From positions 1-64,000 of the forward strand of contig JACQVN010000062.1 in the NCBI GenBank assembly GCA_016209735.1: DNA of 64,000 nt, written 5' to 3'. Under the pieces are notes generated by a model. That model was given only the letters and a program-made list of their open reading frames with translations, was not told where the DNA came from and searched no databases. Source of the stretch: Candidatus Methylomirabilota bacterium. GTDB lineage: Bacteria > Methylomirabilota > Methylomirabilia > Methylomirabilales > 2-02-FULL-66-22. How positions within the stretch are numbered: position 1 is the stretch's first letter; each line of letters begins with the position of its first letter. The translations under genes and the position numbers were made by a program. Below are positions 29,520 to 39,145 of this stretch, piece by piece.

Positions 29520-29524
29520 GGATC

Positions 29525-30004
29525 ATGGCAGCCGACGCGACAGCCGTTCGAGACGCCATCCGCTCCGTGCCCTTTTTTGCTCACCTGACCGAAGAAGAAC
29601 TCGCCTGCGTCATCGCGCTGGGCAGGGTCGTCGCCTATCCCAAGGACATGGTTCTGTTTCATGAGGGGGATGTGGGCGAGGCTTTCTATATCGTGGTGGA
29701 CGGCTCGATCCGCATCAGCAAGCAGATCCCCGGCGTGGGGGAAGAGGCCATATACTTCGTCGAGCGGGGGAACTGGTTCGGGGAGATGGCCCTCTTCGAC
29801 GCTTTCCCCCGCTCGGCGACCGCCATCGCCCACCAGGCCGCCCTGGTGCTGTTCCTGGACCGGCATAGCCTCCTCGCCCTCTTCGACTCGGATCCCATCA
29901 TCGCGCGAAAGATCCTCTGGGCGTTCTGTCGCACCCTCTCGCTGCGCCTCCGCGAAACCAACGACCGCATCACGGCGCTCTTCACCATCGCCGGACGATT
30001 CTGA
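29525..30004 (+). CDS. Cyclic nucleotide-binding domain protein (no HTH seen)
   Basis: FFAHLTEEELACVIALGRVVAYPKDMVLFHEGDVGEAFYIVVDGSIRI. Confidence 0.88.
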   Translation: MAADATAVRDAIRSVPFFAHLTEEELACVIALGRVVAYPKDMVLFHEGDVGEAFYIVVDGSIRISKQIPGVGEEAIYFVERGNWFGEMALFDAFPRSATAIAHQAALVLFLDRHSLLALFDSDPIIARKILWAFCRTLSLRLRETNDRITALFTIAGRF

Positions 30005-30017
30005 CGCGCCGACGCGC

Positions 30018-30292
30018 GTGGTGCGTGGCTCATGGGCCATGGCGAGCCATGGGACCTATGGGACCCATGGGACCTATGGGACGGATGGGCATCAGCCGTG
30101 GGCTCTGGGGGACGACCGGTCAACGGTGAACGTCGAACGGCGAACTCGCGAACCCCGAATTCGCCTGCGGCGGATCTCCGTCGCCTCCGGCGACTCCGAC
30201 CTCGTACCGCCGTACCGTCGGACTGCCGTACCGTCGTACTCCCGAACCTGCGAAGTTTCGAACTCCCGAACCCGTGAACCCTCGAACTGTCT
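30018..30292. repeat. Five-family mosaic of short-period arrays upstream of trxA
   Basis: ggctcatgggccatgg; gacctatgg gacccatgg gacctatgg; gaacgtc gaacggc gaac; gtaccgcc gtaccgtc; gaacctgc gaagtttc gaactccc gaacccgt gaaccctc gaac. Confidence 0.85.
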
Positions 30293-30310
30293 TTCCTATC
30301 GGGAAAGGAC

Positions 30311-30339
30311 TTGACCGGAGCGGGGCAATTCACTAGACT
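30311..30339 (+). promoter_or_regulatory. Putative sigma70-type promoter for trxA
   Basis: TTGACC - 17 nt - TAGACT. Confidence 0.45.
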
Positions 30340-30377
30340 GCGCCCACGTTTGTCGCATCCGAACACGCGGGGGTCCC

Positions 30378-30713
30378 ATGGCGGGTCAGGCAATACTCAC
30401 GCTCACCGATGCCGATTTCGACACCCAAGCCAAAGCTCACCCGGTCCTCCTGGTGGACTTCTGGGCGGAGTGGTGTGGCCCGTGCCGCATGATCGCCCCG
30501 ATCCTGGAAGAACTGGCCGGCGAGTATGCGGGACGGCTAACCGTCGGCAAGGTCAATGTGGACGAGAACCGCCAGACGGCTGCCCGATTCGGCGTCCGCA
30601 GCATCCCCACCCTGATTATCCTGCGCGGGGGCAACCGGGTGGAGCAGGTCATCGGCGCCCATCCCAAGGCAGCGCTCAAGTCAAAGATCGATCAGGTCTT
30701 GGCCTCCGCCTGA
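30378..30713 (+). CDS. trxA: Thioredoxin
   Basis: VLLVDFWAEWCGPCRMIAPILEELA. Confidence 0.96.
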   Translation: MAGQAILTLTDADFDTQAKAHPVLLVDFWAEWCGPCRMIAPILEELAGEYAGRLTVGKVNVDENRQTAARFGVRSIPTLIILRGGNRVEQVIGAHPKAALKSKIDQVLASA

Positions 30714-30835
30714 GGGGTTACCCGTGATCCGCACTCCCCACACCTGTCCTGGCCTGATTCCCTCGCACCGCTGGTGACCCACGGCCCGCTCGCCGTCTGC
30801 CCGTTGGCGGTGTCTTCACTCTTTTTCGGTAAGCG

Positions 30836-30985
30836 TTCAGCGGTCAGCCGCCAGCTTTCAGCGAAACAAGAGCACAGACAGAGGACATCACGCTGTCCGG
30901 ACGATGCTATCGGTGAAGCTTATGACGTTCTCGTATTTGCGTATTCGACTGATCGCTGATCGCTGACAGCTGACCGCTTGCCTGT
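30836..30985. repeat. 7-nt-period foldback array, unit AGCGGTC / CGCTGAT
   Basis: agcgttc agcggtc agccgcc agctttc agcg ... gactgat cgctgat cgctgac agctgac cgc. Confidence 0.7.
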
Positions 30986-31073
30986 TCCGGATTCTCTGGC
31001 CTCCCCCATGTGCCTGGGCCGCGGCCCCGGCGAGATCGTTGGTGGGAGCGCCCTTCCTTCGCGAGGCGCGGCC

Positions 31074-32561
31074 GTGTACACACCGAACATTGACGACTTT
31101 TGCCAGTTGGCGCAGCACGGCAACCTGATCCCCATCGCGCGGCAGATCCTGGCCGATACCGAGACACCGGTCTCCGCCTTCCGCAAGGTCGACAGCGGCA
31201 ACTATGCGTTCCTCCTGGAGAGCGTGGAGGGAGGCGAGCAATGGGGCCGCTACAGCTTTCTGGGAGCCAACCCCAGCCTGGTCCTCACGGTGAAGGGGGA
31301 CCGGGCGGAAGTCCTGGAGGGGGAGGGACGCCGCCTCCTGCCGGAGGCGCGCGATCCCCTGGGGGCCCTGGCCCAGCTTCTCAAAGGGTATCGTCCGGTG
31401 GTTGTTCCCGGGCTCCCGCGGTTTACCGGCGGCTTCGTGGGGTTCCTGGGGTACGACACGGTGCGGCACCTGGAGCGGCTGCCCGCCACGGCGGGCGACG
31501 ACCTCGGACTGCCGGATGCCGTCTTCCTCCTGACCGACACCCTGGTCATTTTCGACAACGTGACCCACCGGATCACCGTGCTCTCCAACGCGGCGGTCGC
31601 GGACCGAACGCGCGCGGCCCTGGAGCGGGTCTATCGCGAGTCGGTGCAGAAGATCGAGGCGATCATCGCCGCGTTGCGCCGGCCCATGGGGGCGCCTCTG
31701 GGCAGTGCGTCGGCTGCGCCGGCTCGACCCCCTGCCTCCACCTACACCCAGGAGGGGTTCTGCGAGGCGGTGCGTCGGGCCAAGGGGTATGTGCAGGCAG
31801 GCGACGTGATCCAGGTGGTGCTCTCGCAGCGACTGACCCTCCAGACGGCGGCGGACCCCTTCGACGTTTACCGGGCACTCCGGGTCGTGAACCCCTCCCC
31901 CTACATGTACTACCTCCGGCTCGGCGACCTGCGCATCGTCGGCAGCTCGCCCGAAATGCTGGTCCGGCTGGAGGGGGAGCGGATCGACCTCCGGCCCATC
32001 GCCGGGACCCGGCGGCGCGGCGCCACGGAGGGGGAGGACGGCCGGTTGGAGGCCGAGCTCTTGGCGGATCCCAAGGAGCGGGCCGAGCACATCATGCTGG
32101 TGGACCTGGGCAGGAACGACGTCGGCCGGATCGCGCGGGTGGGAAGCGTCACGGTTCCGGAGCTGATGGTGGTGGAGCGCTATTCCCACGTCATGCATCT
32201 GGTCTCGCATGTGCGGGGGGTCCTGGAAGACGGCCAGGATGCCTTCAGTGTCCTGGCGGCCTGCTTTCCGGCGGGGACAGTCACCGGGGCCCCGAAGATT
32301 CGCGCCATGGAGATCATCGAGGAGCTGGAGCCGGTCCGCCGCGGCCCGTACGCCGGCGCCGTCGGGTACATCAGCTTCGCGGGCAACCTGGACACCTGCA
32401 TCACCATCCGGACCGCCGTCTTCGCCCGCGGTGCAGCCACGGTGCAGGTGGGGGCCGGGATCGTGGCCGACTCCCTGCCGGAGCAGGAGTACGAGGAGAC
32501 CATGAACAAGGCCCGGGCCGTCCTCAGGGCCATCGCGTTGGCCGAGGCGGGACTGGAGTAG
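31074..32561 (+). CDS. trpE: Anthranilate synthase component I
   Basis: GDVIQVVLSQRL; PIAGTRRRGATEGED; LPAGTVTGAPKIRAMEII-type motif; GTG start at VYTPNIDDF. Confidence 0.95.
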   Translation: MYTPNIDDFCQLAQHGNLIPIARQILADTETPVSAFRKVDSGNYAFLLESVEGGEQWGRYSFLGANPSLVLTVKGDRAEVLEGEGRRLLPEARDPLGALAQLLKGYRPVVVPGLPRFTGGFVGFLGYDTVRHLERLPATAGDDLGLPDAVFLLTDTLVIFDNVTHRITVLSNAAVADRTRAALERVYRESVQKIEAIIAALRRPMGAPLGSASAAPARPPASTYTQEGFCEAVRRAKGYVQAGDVIQVVLSQRLTLQTAADPFDVYRALRVVNPSPYMYYLRLGDLRIVGSSPEMLVRLEGERIDLRPIAGTRRRGATEGEDGRLEAELLADPKERAEHIMLVDLGRNDVGRIARVGSVTVPELMVVERYSHVMHLVSHVRGVLEDGQDAFSVLAACFPAGTVTGAPKIRAMEIIEELEPVRRGPYAGAVGYISFAGNLDTCITIRTAVFARGAATVQVGAGIVADSLPEQEYEETMNKARAVLRAIALAEAGLE

Positions 32562-32563
32562 CG

Positions 32564-32838
32564 AATAGCTCATGGCTCATAGCTCATAGTTCATGGGGGA
32601 CCCGCCATGAGCCATCAGCCATGAGCCGCGGGATACGGCAGGGGAGCGGGGGAGCAGGGGGCTGAGGGGCAGACCATGGACGATGGACCGTTGACCATAG
32701 ACCAGAGAAGAGACGGAAATGCGGGGGCAGAGAGGCAAAGGAGCAGGGGAGCGAAGCCTTCGGCCCCGTACAGCCGTACAGCCGTACCGTCGTACTGCCG
32801 AACCCCCAAACCGTGAACCGTGAACCTTGAACCGCGCC
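32564..32838. repeat. Mosaic arrays between trpE and trpG
   Basis: agctcat ggctcat agctcat agttcat ... catgagc catcagc catgagc; gggagcgg gggagcag; gtacagcc gtacagcc gtaccgtc; gaaccgt gaaccgt gaacctt gaacc. Confidence 0.85.
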
Positions 32839-32848
32839 GGAGGCGCTC

Positions 32849-33448
32849 ATGCTCTTGATGATCGACAACTACGACTCCTTCACGTACAACCTCGTGCAGT
32901 ACCTGCGAGAGCTGGGCGCCGAGGTCGCCGTCTACCGGAACGACCGCATCGATCTAAAGACCATCCGCGCCCTCGCCCCGGAGCGAATCGTTCTCTCCCC
33001 CGGCCCCTGCACGCCAGCCGAGGCAGGGATCTGCTGCGACCTGATCCGCGCCGCGGGCGCCACCACCCCCCTCCTCGGCGTGTGTCTCGGCCATCAGTGT
33101 ATCGGCGCGGCCTACGGCGGACGGATCGTGCGGGCAGCCCGGCTCATGCACGGGAAGACCTCCCCCATCCAGCACGACGGCCGGGGGGTGTTCCAGGGGC
33201 TGCCGAACCCCTTCGAGGCCACCCGCTACCACTCCCTGCTGATCGAACGGTCGAGCCTCCCCGGCTGTCTGGACATCTCGGCGGCCACGGCAGAGGGGGA
33301 AATCATGGGAGTTCGCCACCGGACCCATCCGGTGGAGGGAGTGCAGTTCCACCCGGAGTCTATCCTGACCCAAGCCGGCAAGGGGCTGCTCCGGAATTTC
33401 CTGCAAACGCCCGTGCAGGAGAGGGGGATTGCGTGCGGTGGCGGGTAA
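32849..33448 (+). CDS. trpG: Anthranilate synthase component II (glutamine amidotransferase)
   Basis: [53 protein letters not shown]. Confidence 0.96.
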   Translation: MLLMIDNYDSFTYNLVQYLRELGAEVAVYRNDRIDLKTIRALAPERIVLSPGPCTPAEAGICCDLIRAAGATTPLLGVCLGHQCIGAAYGGRIVRAARLMHGKTSPIQHDGRGVFQGLPNPFEATRYHSLLIERSSLPGCLDISAATAEGEIMGVRHRTHPVEGVQFHPESILTQAGKGLLRNFLQTPVQERGIACGGG

Positions 33449-33508
33449 AGGGGAAGGGTTGAAGGGAAGGGACGCGGACACTCGCACGAGAGAGAGGGGG
33501 AATCGCCG

Positions 33509-34552
33509 ATGATCGTGGAGATTATTCGGAAGCTGGCGGATCGTCAAGACCTGACCCGAGACGAGGCCTTCGCCGCCATGGACGCCATCATGTCGGGCCA
33601 GGCCACGGACGCCCAGATCGCCGCCTTCCTCACCGCCCTCAGGATGAAGGGGGAGACGGTGGAGGAGCTGATCGGCTTCGCCCGGGTGATGCGCGAGAAG
33701 GTCTCGCCGGTCAAGACCCGCCACCGGGTGCAAACCTCGCTGTCGGGGACGGACCGCGAGATGCTGGTGGACACCTGCGGCACCGGCGGCGACGCCACCG
33801 GCACGTTCAACGTCTCCACGGCCACGGCCTTCGTGGTGGCGGGGGCCGGCATCCCGGTGGCCAAGCACGGCAACCGCTCGGTGAGCAGCCTGTGCGGCAG
33901 CGCGGATGTGGTGGAGGCGCTGGGGGTCCGCCTGGACCTTCCGCCGGAGCGGGTGGGCAGATGTATCGACGAGGTGGGGATCGGGTTCTGCTACGCCCCG
34001 CTCCTGCACAAGGCGATGAAGTTCGTCATGCTGGCGCGGCGGGAGATCCGGATGCGGACCGTCTTCAACATCCTGGGACCCCTCACCAATCCGGCCCGCG
34101 CCTCGGCGCAGGTGATCGGGGTCTACGACGGGGCCCTCACGGAGATCATGGCCCAGGTGCTCAAGGAGCTGGGAACCGTGCGGGCTTTTGTGGTGCACGG
34201 CGAGGACGGCCTGGACGAACTCTCCACCACCTGTGAGAGCCGGGTCGCCGAGCTGAAGGACGGCTGGATGCGGACGTACACGATTCGCCCCGAAGACTTC
34301 GGCCTGGCCCGCGCGTGCATGGCGGACCTTCGGGGGGGCAGCGCCGCCGATAACGCCGAGATCATCCGGCGGATCCTGAGCGGAGAGAAGGGCCCCAAGC
34401 GCGATATTGTGCTCTTGAATGCCGGCGCCGCCATTGCCGCAGGCGGCAAGGCCGAGAGCCTGGGCGACGGCGTTCGGCTGGCCGAGCAATCCATCGACGG
34501 CGGGGCGGCCCGGGCCAAACTGGAACAGTTGGTGGCGTTCTGTCAGAGCTGA
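33509..34552 (+). CDS. trpD: Anthranilate phosphoribosyltransferase
   Basis: DTCGTGGDATGTFNVSTATAFVVAGAGIPVAKHGNRSVSSLCGSADVVEALG. Confidence 0.97.
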   Translation: MIVEIIRKLADRQDLTRDEAFAAMDAIMSGQATDAQIAAFLTALRMKGETVEELIGFARVMREKVSPVKTRHRVQTSLSGTDREMLVDTCGTGGDATGTFNVSTATAFVVAGAGIPVAKHGNRSVSSLCGSADVVEALGVRLDLPPERVGRCIDEVGIGFCYAPLLHKAMKFVMLARREIRMRTVFNILGPLTNPARASAQVIGVYDGALTEIMAQVLKELGTVRAFVVHGEDGLDELSTTCESRVAELKDGWMRTYTIRPEDFGLARACMADLRGGSAADNAEIIRRILSGEKGPKRDIVLLNAGAAIAAGGKAESLGDGVRLAEQSIDGGAARAKLEQLVAFCQS

Positions 34553-34558
34553 CAGGAC

Positions 34559-34972
34559 GTTCGAAGGTTCGAGGGTTCGCAAGTTCGAGAGTTCGGCGGT
34601 ACGACAGTACGACAGTACGGCGGTACGAGGGTACGACAGTACGAGGGTACGAGGGTACGGCGGTACGAGAGTACAGGAGCGGCACAGGGCACAGGGCACA
34701 GGGCAGAGCCGGAAGGGGCAGGGTCGCAGCGCCACAGAGGTAAGAGCCACAGAACCTCAGGGCGGCAGAGGGCAGAGAACAGTTGAAAATCCCGCGCCCT
34801 CGAACCATTCCAATACCGCCGCACTATCGAACTCTCGAATCCCCGACCGCTCCTGTGCCGTGGTACCGTCGTACTGCCGTACTGTCGTACTTCCGAACCC
34901 GTGAACCTTCGAACCCGTGCACCCGTGAACCTTCGAATCCCCGAACCCGGGAACTCTCGAACCCTTGCGCTG
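34559..34972. repeat. About 415-bp foldback mosaic between trpD and trpC
   Basis: Left arm gttcgaag gttcgagg gttcgcaa gttcgaga gttcg + cggtacga cagtacga cagtacgg; right arm gtaccgtc gtactgcc gtactgtc gtacttcc + gaacccgt gaaccttc gaacccgt. Confidence 0.9.
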
Positions 34973-34974
34973 CG

Positions 34975-35826
34975 ATGAGTATCCTTGATACGATCCTTGA
35001 ACGCACTCGGGCAGATCTGATCGACAGGATGGCGCGGCTGCCGCTGGTCGAGCTTCGGGCGCGCTGCCGGGATCTGCCCCCCACGCGGGACTTCCTGGGC
35101 GCCGTGCGGCGGGAGCCGGAGGCGGCGGCTCGACGGAAGGGGCCGCTCCGGGTGATCGCCGAGGTGAAGAAGGCTTCGCCCTCGCGGGGCGTCATCCGGG
35201 GGGATTTCCAGCCTGCGTCGATCGCGGCCGATTACGCGGCGGCGGGCGCCGGCGCCATTTCCGTTCTCACGGATGCCCCGTTCTTTCAGGGGGGCCTAGC
35301 GGACCTGGCAGCCGTACGACAGGCGGTGGGGCTTCCGATCCTGCGCAAGGACTTTCACGTTGACCCCTACCAACTCTGGGAGGCGCGGGCGGCCGGCGCG
35401 GACGCCGTCCTCCTGATCGCGGCTGCCCTGGCGCAGGAAGAGATCCAGAATCTCCTCGGCCTGGCCGCCGAGCTTGGGCTGCATGCACTGGTCGAAGTCC
35501 ACGGCCGGGACGAACTGGGGTCGGCCCTCGCCTGCGACGCCAAGATCCTCGGGATCAACAACCGGGATCTCAGAACGTTCCAGGTGACGCTGCAGACGAC
35601 CTTCGACCTTTTGCCCCTGGTCCCGGCCGATCGCGTGCTCATCAGCGAGAGCGGGGTGGCCACCGCCCTGGACGCGCGCCGTCTGGAGGGGGCGGGCGTG
35701 GATGGGATCCTGGTGGGCGAGGGATTGCTCAGGCATGCGGATGTGGGGGCGGCCCTGCGAGAGCTTGTCGCGTTGCCGGGAGAACGGGGAACAAGTGAAA
35801 AGTCAAAACCGACAACCGACAAGTGA
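34975..35826 (+). CDS. trpC: Indole-3-glycerol phosphate synthase
   Basis: VIAEVKKASPSRGVIRGDF; ISVLTDAPFFQG; ISESGVAT; C-terminus runs into repeat array. Confidence 0.95.
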   Translation: MSILDTILERTRADLIDRMARLPLVELRARCRDLPPTRDFLGAVRREPEAAARRKGPLRVIAEVKKASPSRGVIRGDFQPASIAADYAAAGAGAISVLTDAPFFQGGLADLAAVRQAVGLPILRKDFHVDPYQLWEARAAGADAVLLIAAALAQEEIQNLLGLAAELGLHALVEVHGRDELGSALACDAKILGINNRDLRTFQVTLQTTFDLLPLVPADRVLISESGVATALDARRLEGAGVDGILVGEGLLRHADVGAALRELVALPGERGTSEKSKPTTDK

Positions 35827-35942
35827 AAAGTGAGAAGCGACAACCGACGAGTGAAAAGTGAAAATTGACATCCGAATGCGAAACCGATAATCGAAAACGG
35901 CCTCCCTTTTTCAATTTTGACTTGTCGGTTGTCGGTTTTACC
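35792..35942. repeat. 7-nt-period foldback array, unit ANYGACA/AGTGAAA
   Basis: accgaca accgaca agtgaaa agtgaga agcgaca accgacg agtgaaa agtgaaa attgaca ... ttgacttgtcggttgtcggtttt. Confidence 0.85.
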
Positions 35943-35966
35943 TTTGAAATTGAGCCGTGAGGCGTC

Positions 35967-36587
35967 ATGACTCGGGTCAAGATCTGCGGCATCACATCGG
36001 CCGGGGATGCAGAGGCGGCGGTGCGATCGGGGGCGGATGCTTTGGGTTTCGTCTTCGTGCCGGGGACGCCCCGCCATGTCTCGGCCGAGGCGGCGGCAGA
36101 GATCGTTGCCGCTCTTCCCCCCTTCGTTACGCCGGTGGGCGTGTTTCTCGATCAGCCGAGAGAGGAGATCCTGGCCTGCATATCCCGCTGCGGGCTGCAG
36201 GCGGTGCAGCTCCACGGCCGCGAATCGCCCGAGCTGAGCCGGGCGATGCCTTTGCCGGTCATCAAGGGTCTCAGGATCCGAGACCGCGAAAGCCTGAGCC
36301 CGCTCCTCTGCTACCCGGCGCGGGCATTTCTCCTGGATAGCCACGTGGAGGGGGCGCCGGGGGGGACGGGCACCGCCTTCCCCTGGGAGTTGGCCATCGG
36401 TCTCGCATCCCGGGCGCCGATCATCCTGGCCGGGGGCCTCACCCCCGGGAACGTGGCCGAGGCCGTCCGCCGCGTCCGACCGTACGGGGTGGACGTGAGC
36501 AGCGGGGTGGAGCGCGCCCCAGGACGGAAGGACCATCGCAAGCTGGAGGAGTTCATTGCCAATGTCCACTCAGCCGATCGCGCATGA
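35967..36587 (+). CDS. trpF: Phosphoribosylanthranilate isomerase
   Basis: [53 protein letters not shown]. Confidence 0.96.
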   Translation: MTRVKICGITSAGDAEAAVRSGADALGFVFVPGTPRHVSAEAAAEIVAALPPFVTPVGVFLDQPREEILACISRCGLQAVQLHGRESPELSRAMPLPVIKGLRIRDRESLSPLLCYPARAFLLDSHVEGAPGGTGTAFPWELAIGLASRAPIILAGGLTPGNVAEAVRRVRPYGVDVSSGVERAPGRKDHRKLEEFIANVHSADRA

Positions 36588-37800
36588 GCCGCCGCCGGCC
36601 TTGCCGGACGCTCTGGGTCACTTCGGTCCCTACGGCGGCCGTTTCGTTCCGGAGACCCTGATGGCAGCCCTGGAGGCCCTGGCGAAAGGCTACGACGCCG
36701 CCCGCCGGGATCCCGCCTTCCAGGAGGAGATGCAGAATCTGCTGCGCCATTACGTGGGGCGGCCGACGCCGCTCTACTTCGCGCGGCGGCTCACGGAGCG
36801 CCTGGGCGGCCCGCGCATCTACCTGAAGCGGGAAGACCTGGCCCACACCGGGGCGCACAAGATCAACAACACCCTGGGGCAGGTCCTCTTGGCGCGACGC
36901 ATGGGGAAGCGCCGGGTCATTGCCGAGACGGGGGCCGGCCAGCACGGCGTGGCCACGGCCACGGTGGCGGCCCTGATGGGCCTGGCCTGCGAAGTGTACA
37001 TGGGGACGGAGGACATGGAGCGGCAGGCCCTGAACGTCGTCCGCATGCGCCTGCTGGGGGCGAAGGTGACCGCCGTCTCTTCGGGGAGCAAGACGCTGAA
37101 GGACGCCATCAACGAGGCCATGCGGGACTGGGTGACCAACGTGGAAGCGACCCACTACGTGCTCGGGTCGGTCCTGGGCGCCGACCCGTATCCGCGGATG
37201 GTCCGGGATTTCCAGTCCGTCATCGGTCTGGAGACCCGGGAGCAGATTCTCGAGGCGGAGGGGCGCCTGCCGGATTGCCTCCTCGCCTGCGTGGGGGGCG
37301 GGAGCAACGCCATGGGCCTCTTCTATCCCTTCCTGCCGGAGACCGGCGTCCGGATGGTGGGCGTGGAGGCGGGTGGGCTGGGCATCGCCTCCGGCCGCCA
37401 CGCCGCCCGTTTCGCGGAGGGGGTGCAGGGCATCCTGCACGGAACGCGAAGTTACGTCCTGCAGGACGAGGACGGCCAGATCCGCGTGACCCACTCCATC
37501 TCGGCGGGGCTGGACTACTCGGGGGTCGGCCCCGAGCACGCCTACTACCACGACGCGGGGCGCATCGAGTACGCGTCGGCGACGGACGAGGAAGCCCTGC
37601 AGGGCTTCCGCCTCTTGTGCGAGACGGAGGGGATCATCCCCGCCCTGGAATCCGCGCACGCCGTGGCCTACCTGCCCCTTCTCGCGCGGGAGCTGCCGCG
37701 GAATTCCGCGGTCATCCTGAATCTATCGGGGCGAGGCGACAAGGACGTGGAGGTCGTGGCCAAGGCCCTGGAGCTAACCCCAATGCGAAAAACATGTTGA
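36562..37800 (+). CDS. trpB: Tryptophan synthase beta subunit
   Basis: [49 protein letters not shown]. Confidence 0.97.
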   Translation: MSTQPIAHEPPPALPDALGHFGPYGGRFVPETLMAALEALAKGYDAARRDPAFQEEMQNLLRHYVGRPTPLYFARRLTERLGGPRIYLKREDLAHTGAHKINNTLGQVLLARRMGKRRVIAETGAGQHGVATATVAALMGLACEVYMGTEDMERQALNVVRMRLLGAKVTAVSSGSKTLKDAINEAMRDWVTNVEATHYVLGSVLGADPYPRMVRDFQSVIGLETREQILEAEGRLPDCLLACVGGGSNAMGLFYPFLPETGVRMVGVEAGGLGIASGRHAARFAEGVQGILHGTRSYVLQDEDGQIRVTHSISAGLDYSGVGPEHAYYHDAGRIEYASATDEEALQGFRLLCETEGIIPALESAHAVAYLPLLARELPRNSAVILNLSGRGDKDVEVVAKALELTPMRKTC

Positions 37801-37948
37801 ACCGCCAAGACGCCAAGATCGCCAAGGAGAACAGATTTCTTATTTCGGAACGAAGATCGGGAAGCCCACCGCGTGGGGCCTTCAGATTCTGGGCTCCGAC
37901 GCGGGTATCTACCGCTCCATCCTTGGTGTCCTTGGCGCCTTGGCGGTT
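37800..37948. mobile_element. MITE-like 149-bp segment with CGCCAAGGA inverted repeats, no gene
   Basis: aaccgccaagacgccaagatcgccaagg ... ccttggtgtccttggcgccttggcggtt; arms match 24/28; first base is the last base of the trpB stop codon. Confidence 0.6.
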
Positions 37949-37984
37949 AAGCGGTTTCTCGGATCAGGGCTAACGGGAGATGAC

Positions 37985-38785
37985 ATGTCTGAAAATCGGA
38001 TCGATCGCACCTTCGCCCGACTCAAGGCCGCAGGGCGGAAGGGGATGATTCCCTTCGTGGCGGGAGGCGACCCCTCCCTGGAAACCACGCTGGCTCTGGT
38101 GCGGGAATTCGAGGCGCGTGGGGCGGATCTCGTCGAGATCGGCGTCCCGTTCTCCGACCCGCTGGCCGACGGGGTCGTCAACCAGCGGGCCTACCAGCGC
38201 GCCCTGGAGGCGGGCGCCACGCTGCGCGGGGTCCTGGAGCTGGTGGCGGCAGTCCGCAAGCGGTCGGAGATTCCCCTCGTCCTGATGAGCTATGTGAATC
38301 CCATCCACCGCTTCGGGGGGGCGCGGTTTGCCGCGGCGGCACGCGAGGCGGGGGTGGACGGCCTGATCCTGTCCGATTGTCCTCCCGAGGAGATGGCGGC
38401 GCTGGGCGAATCGCTCACGACGGCGGGCCTCCATTCCATCTTCCTGGTGGCCCCGACGAGCCCGGAGCGGCGAATTTTAATGATCGCGGAAAAGGCCAGA
38501 GGTTATGTATACTACGTCTCGCTCCGGGGTGTGACCGGTCCGCGGGATCGGCTGCCGGACGACCTGGCCGAGGGGGTCCGGCGGGTGAAGGCGCTGACCC
38601 CTTTGCCGCTGGCGGTCGGATTCGGGATTTCCACCCCGGCCCAGGCTGCGGCCGTGGCCCGGTTGGCGGACGCCGTGATTGTGGGGTCGGCCATCGAGGC
38701 CCGGATCGAAGCCTCGCTGGGATCGGCGGACCTCGTCGCGCAGGCGGGCGCCTTTCTGGGGGAGTTGCGGGCGGCGCTGGGGTGA
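37985..38785 (+). CDS. trpA: Tryptophan synthase alpha subunit
   Basis: MIPFVAGGDPSLETTLALVREFEARGADLVEIGVPFSDPLADG. Confidence 0.96.
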   Translation: MSENRIDRTFARLKAAGRKGMIPFVAGGDPSLETTLALVREFEARGADLVEIGVPFSDPLADGVVNQRAYQRALEAGATLRGVLELVAAVRKRSEIPLVLMSYVNPIHRFGGARFAAAAREAGVDGLILSDCPPEEMAALGESLTTAGLHSIFLVAPTSPERRILMIAEKARGYVYYVSLRGVTGPRDRLPDDLAEGVRRVKALTPLPLAVGFGISTPAQAAAVARLADAVIVGSAIEARIEASLGSADLVAQAGAFLGELRAALG

Positions 38786-38948
38786 CGATGTGACCGGCCC
38801 TGAAGAGGTTTGGCTTCCTTCGCGCCGAGTGTGATTCAGATCATACTCCCCGCCAGGCAGGTCAGTGATTGTGCCTGGGTCAGGGGCCGGCTACGTGCAA
38901 TGGTTCATGTATTCACCAGGGCAACTGGCGACGGTGGACCCGCCCCCC

Positions 38949-39104
38949 CCGCTCACCCTTCGACTGGCTCAGGGTGAGCGGGCTGACCTCTGACAAGGTT
39001 TGGGCCTGCGGCGCCAGCTTCGGCCGGGTCCGGGTAAGCGAGCGGAGATGTGTCACGCGCCCCCAGTCCCTTCCGCTCACCCTGAGCCCGTCGAAGGGTG
39101 AGCG
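38949..39104. repeat. Two REP-like palindromes (CCGCTCACCCTTCGAC..GAGCC..GGGTGAGCGG)
   Basis: ccgctcacccttcgactggctcagggtgagcgg and ccgctcaccctgagcccgtcgaagggtgagcg. Confidence 0.85.
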
Positions 39105-39145
39105 TGTAAGGGGATCGGGCCCCATCTCAGGCGCCACCCACTGAT

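Noticed and set aside
34559-34972. CRISPR-like array in the trp cluster
   Set aside because: Units are 8 nt with degenerate positions, no 20-40 nt spacers and an internal strand switch; no cas genes nearby.
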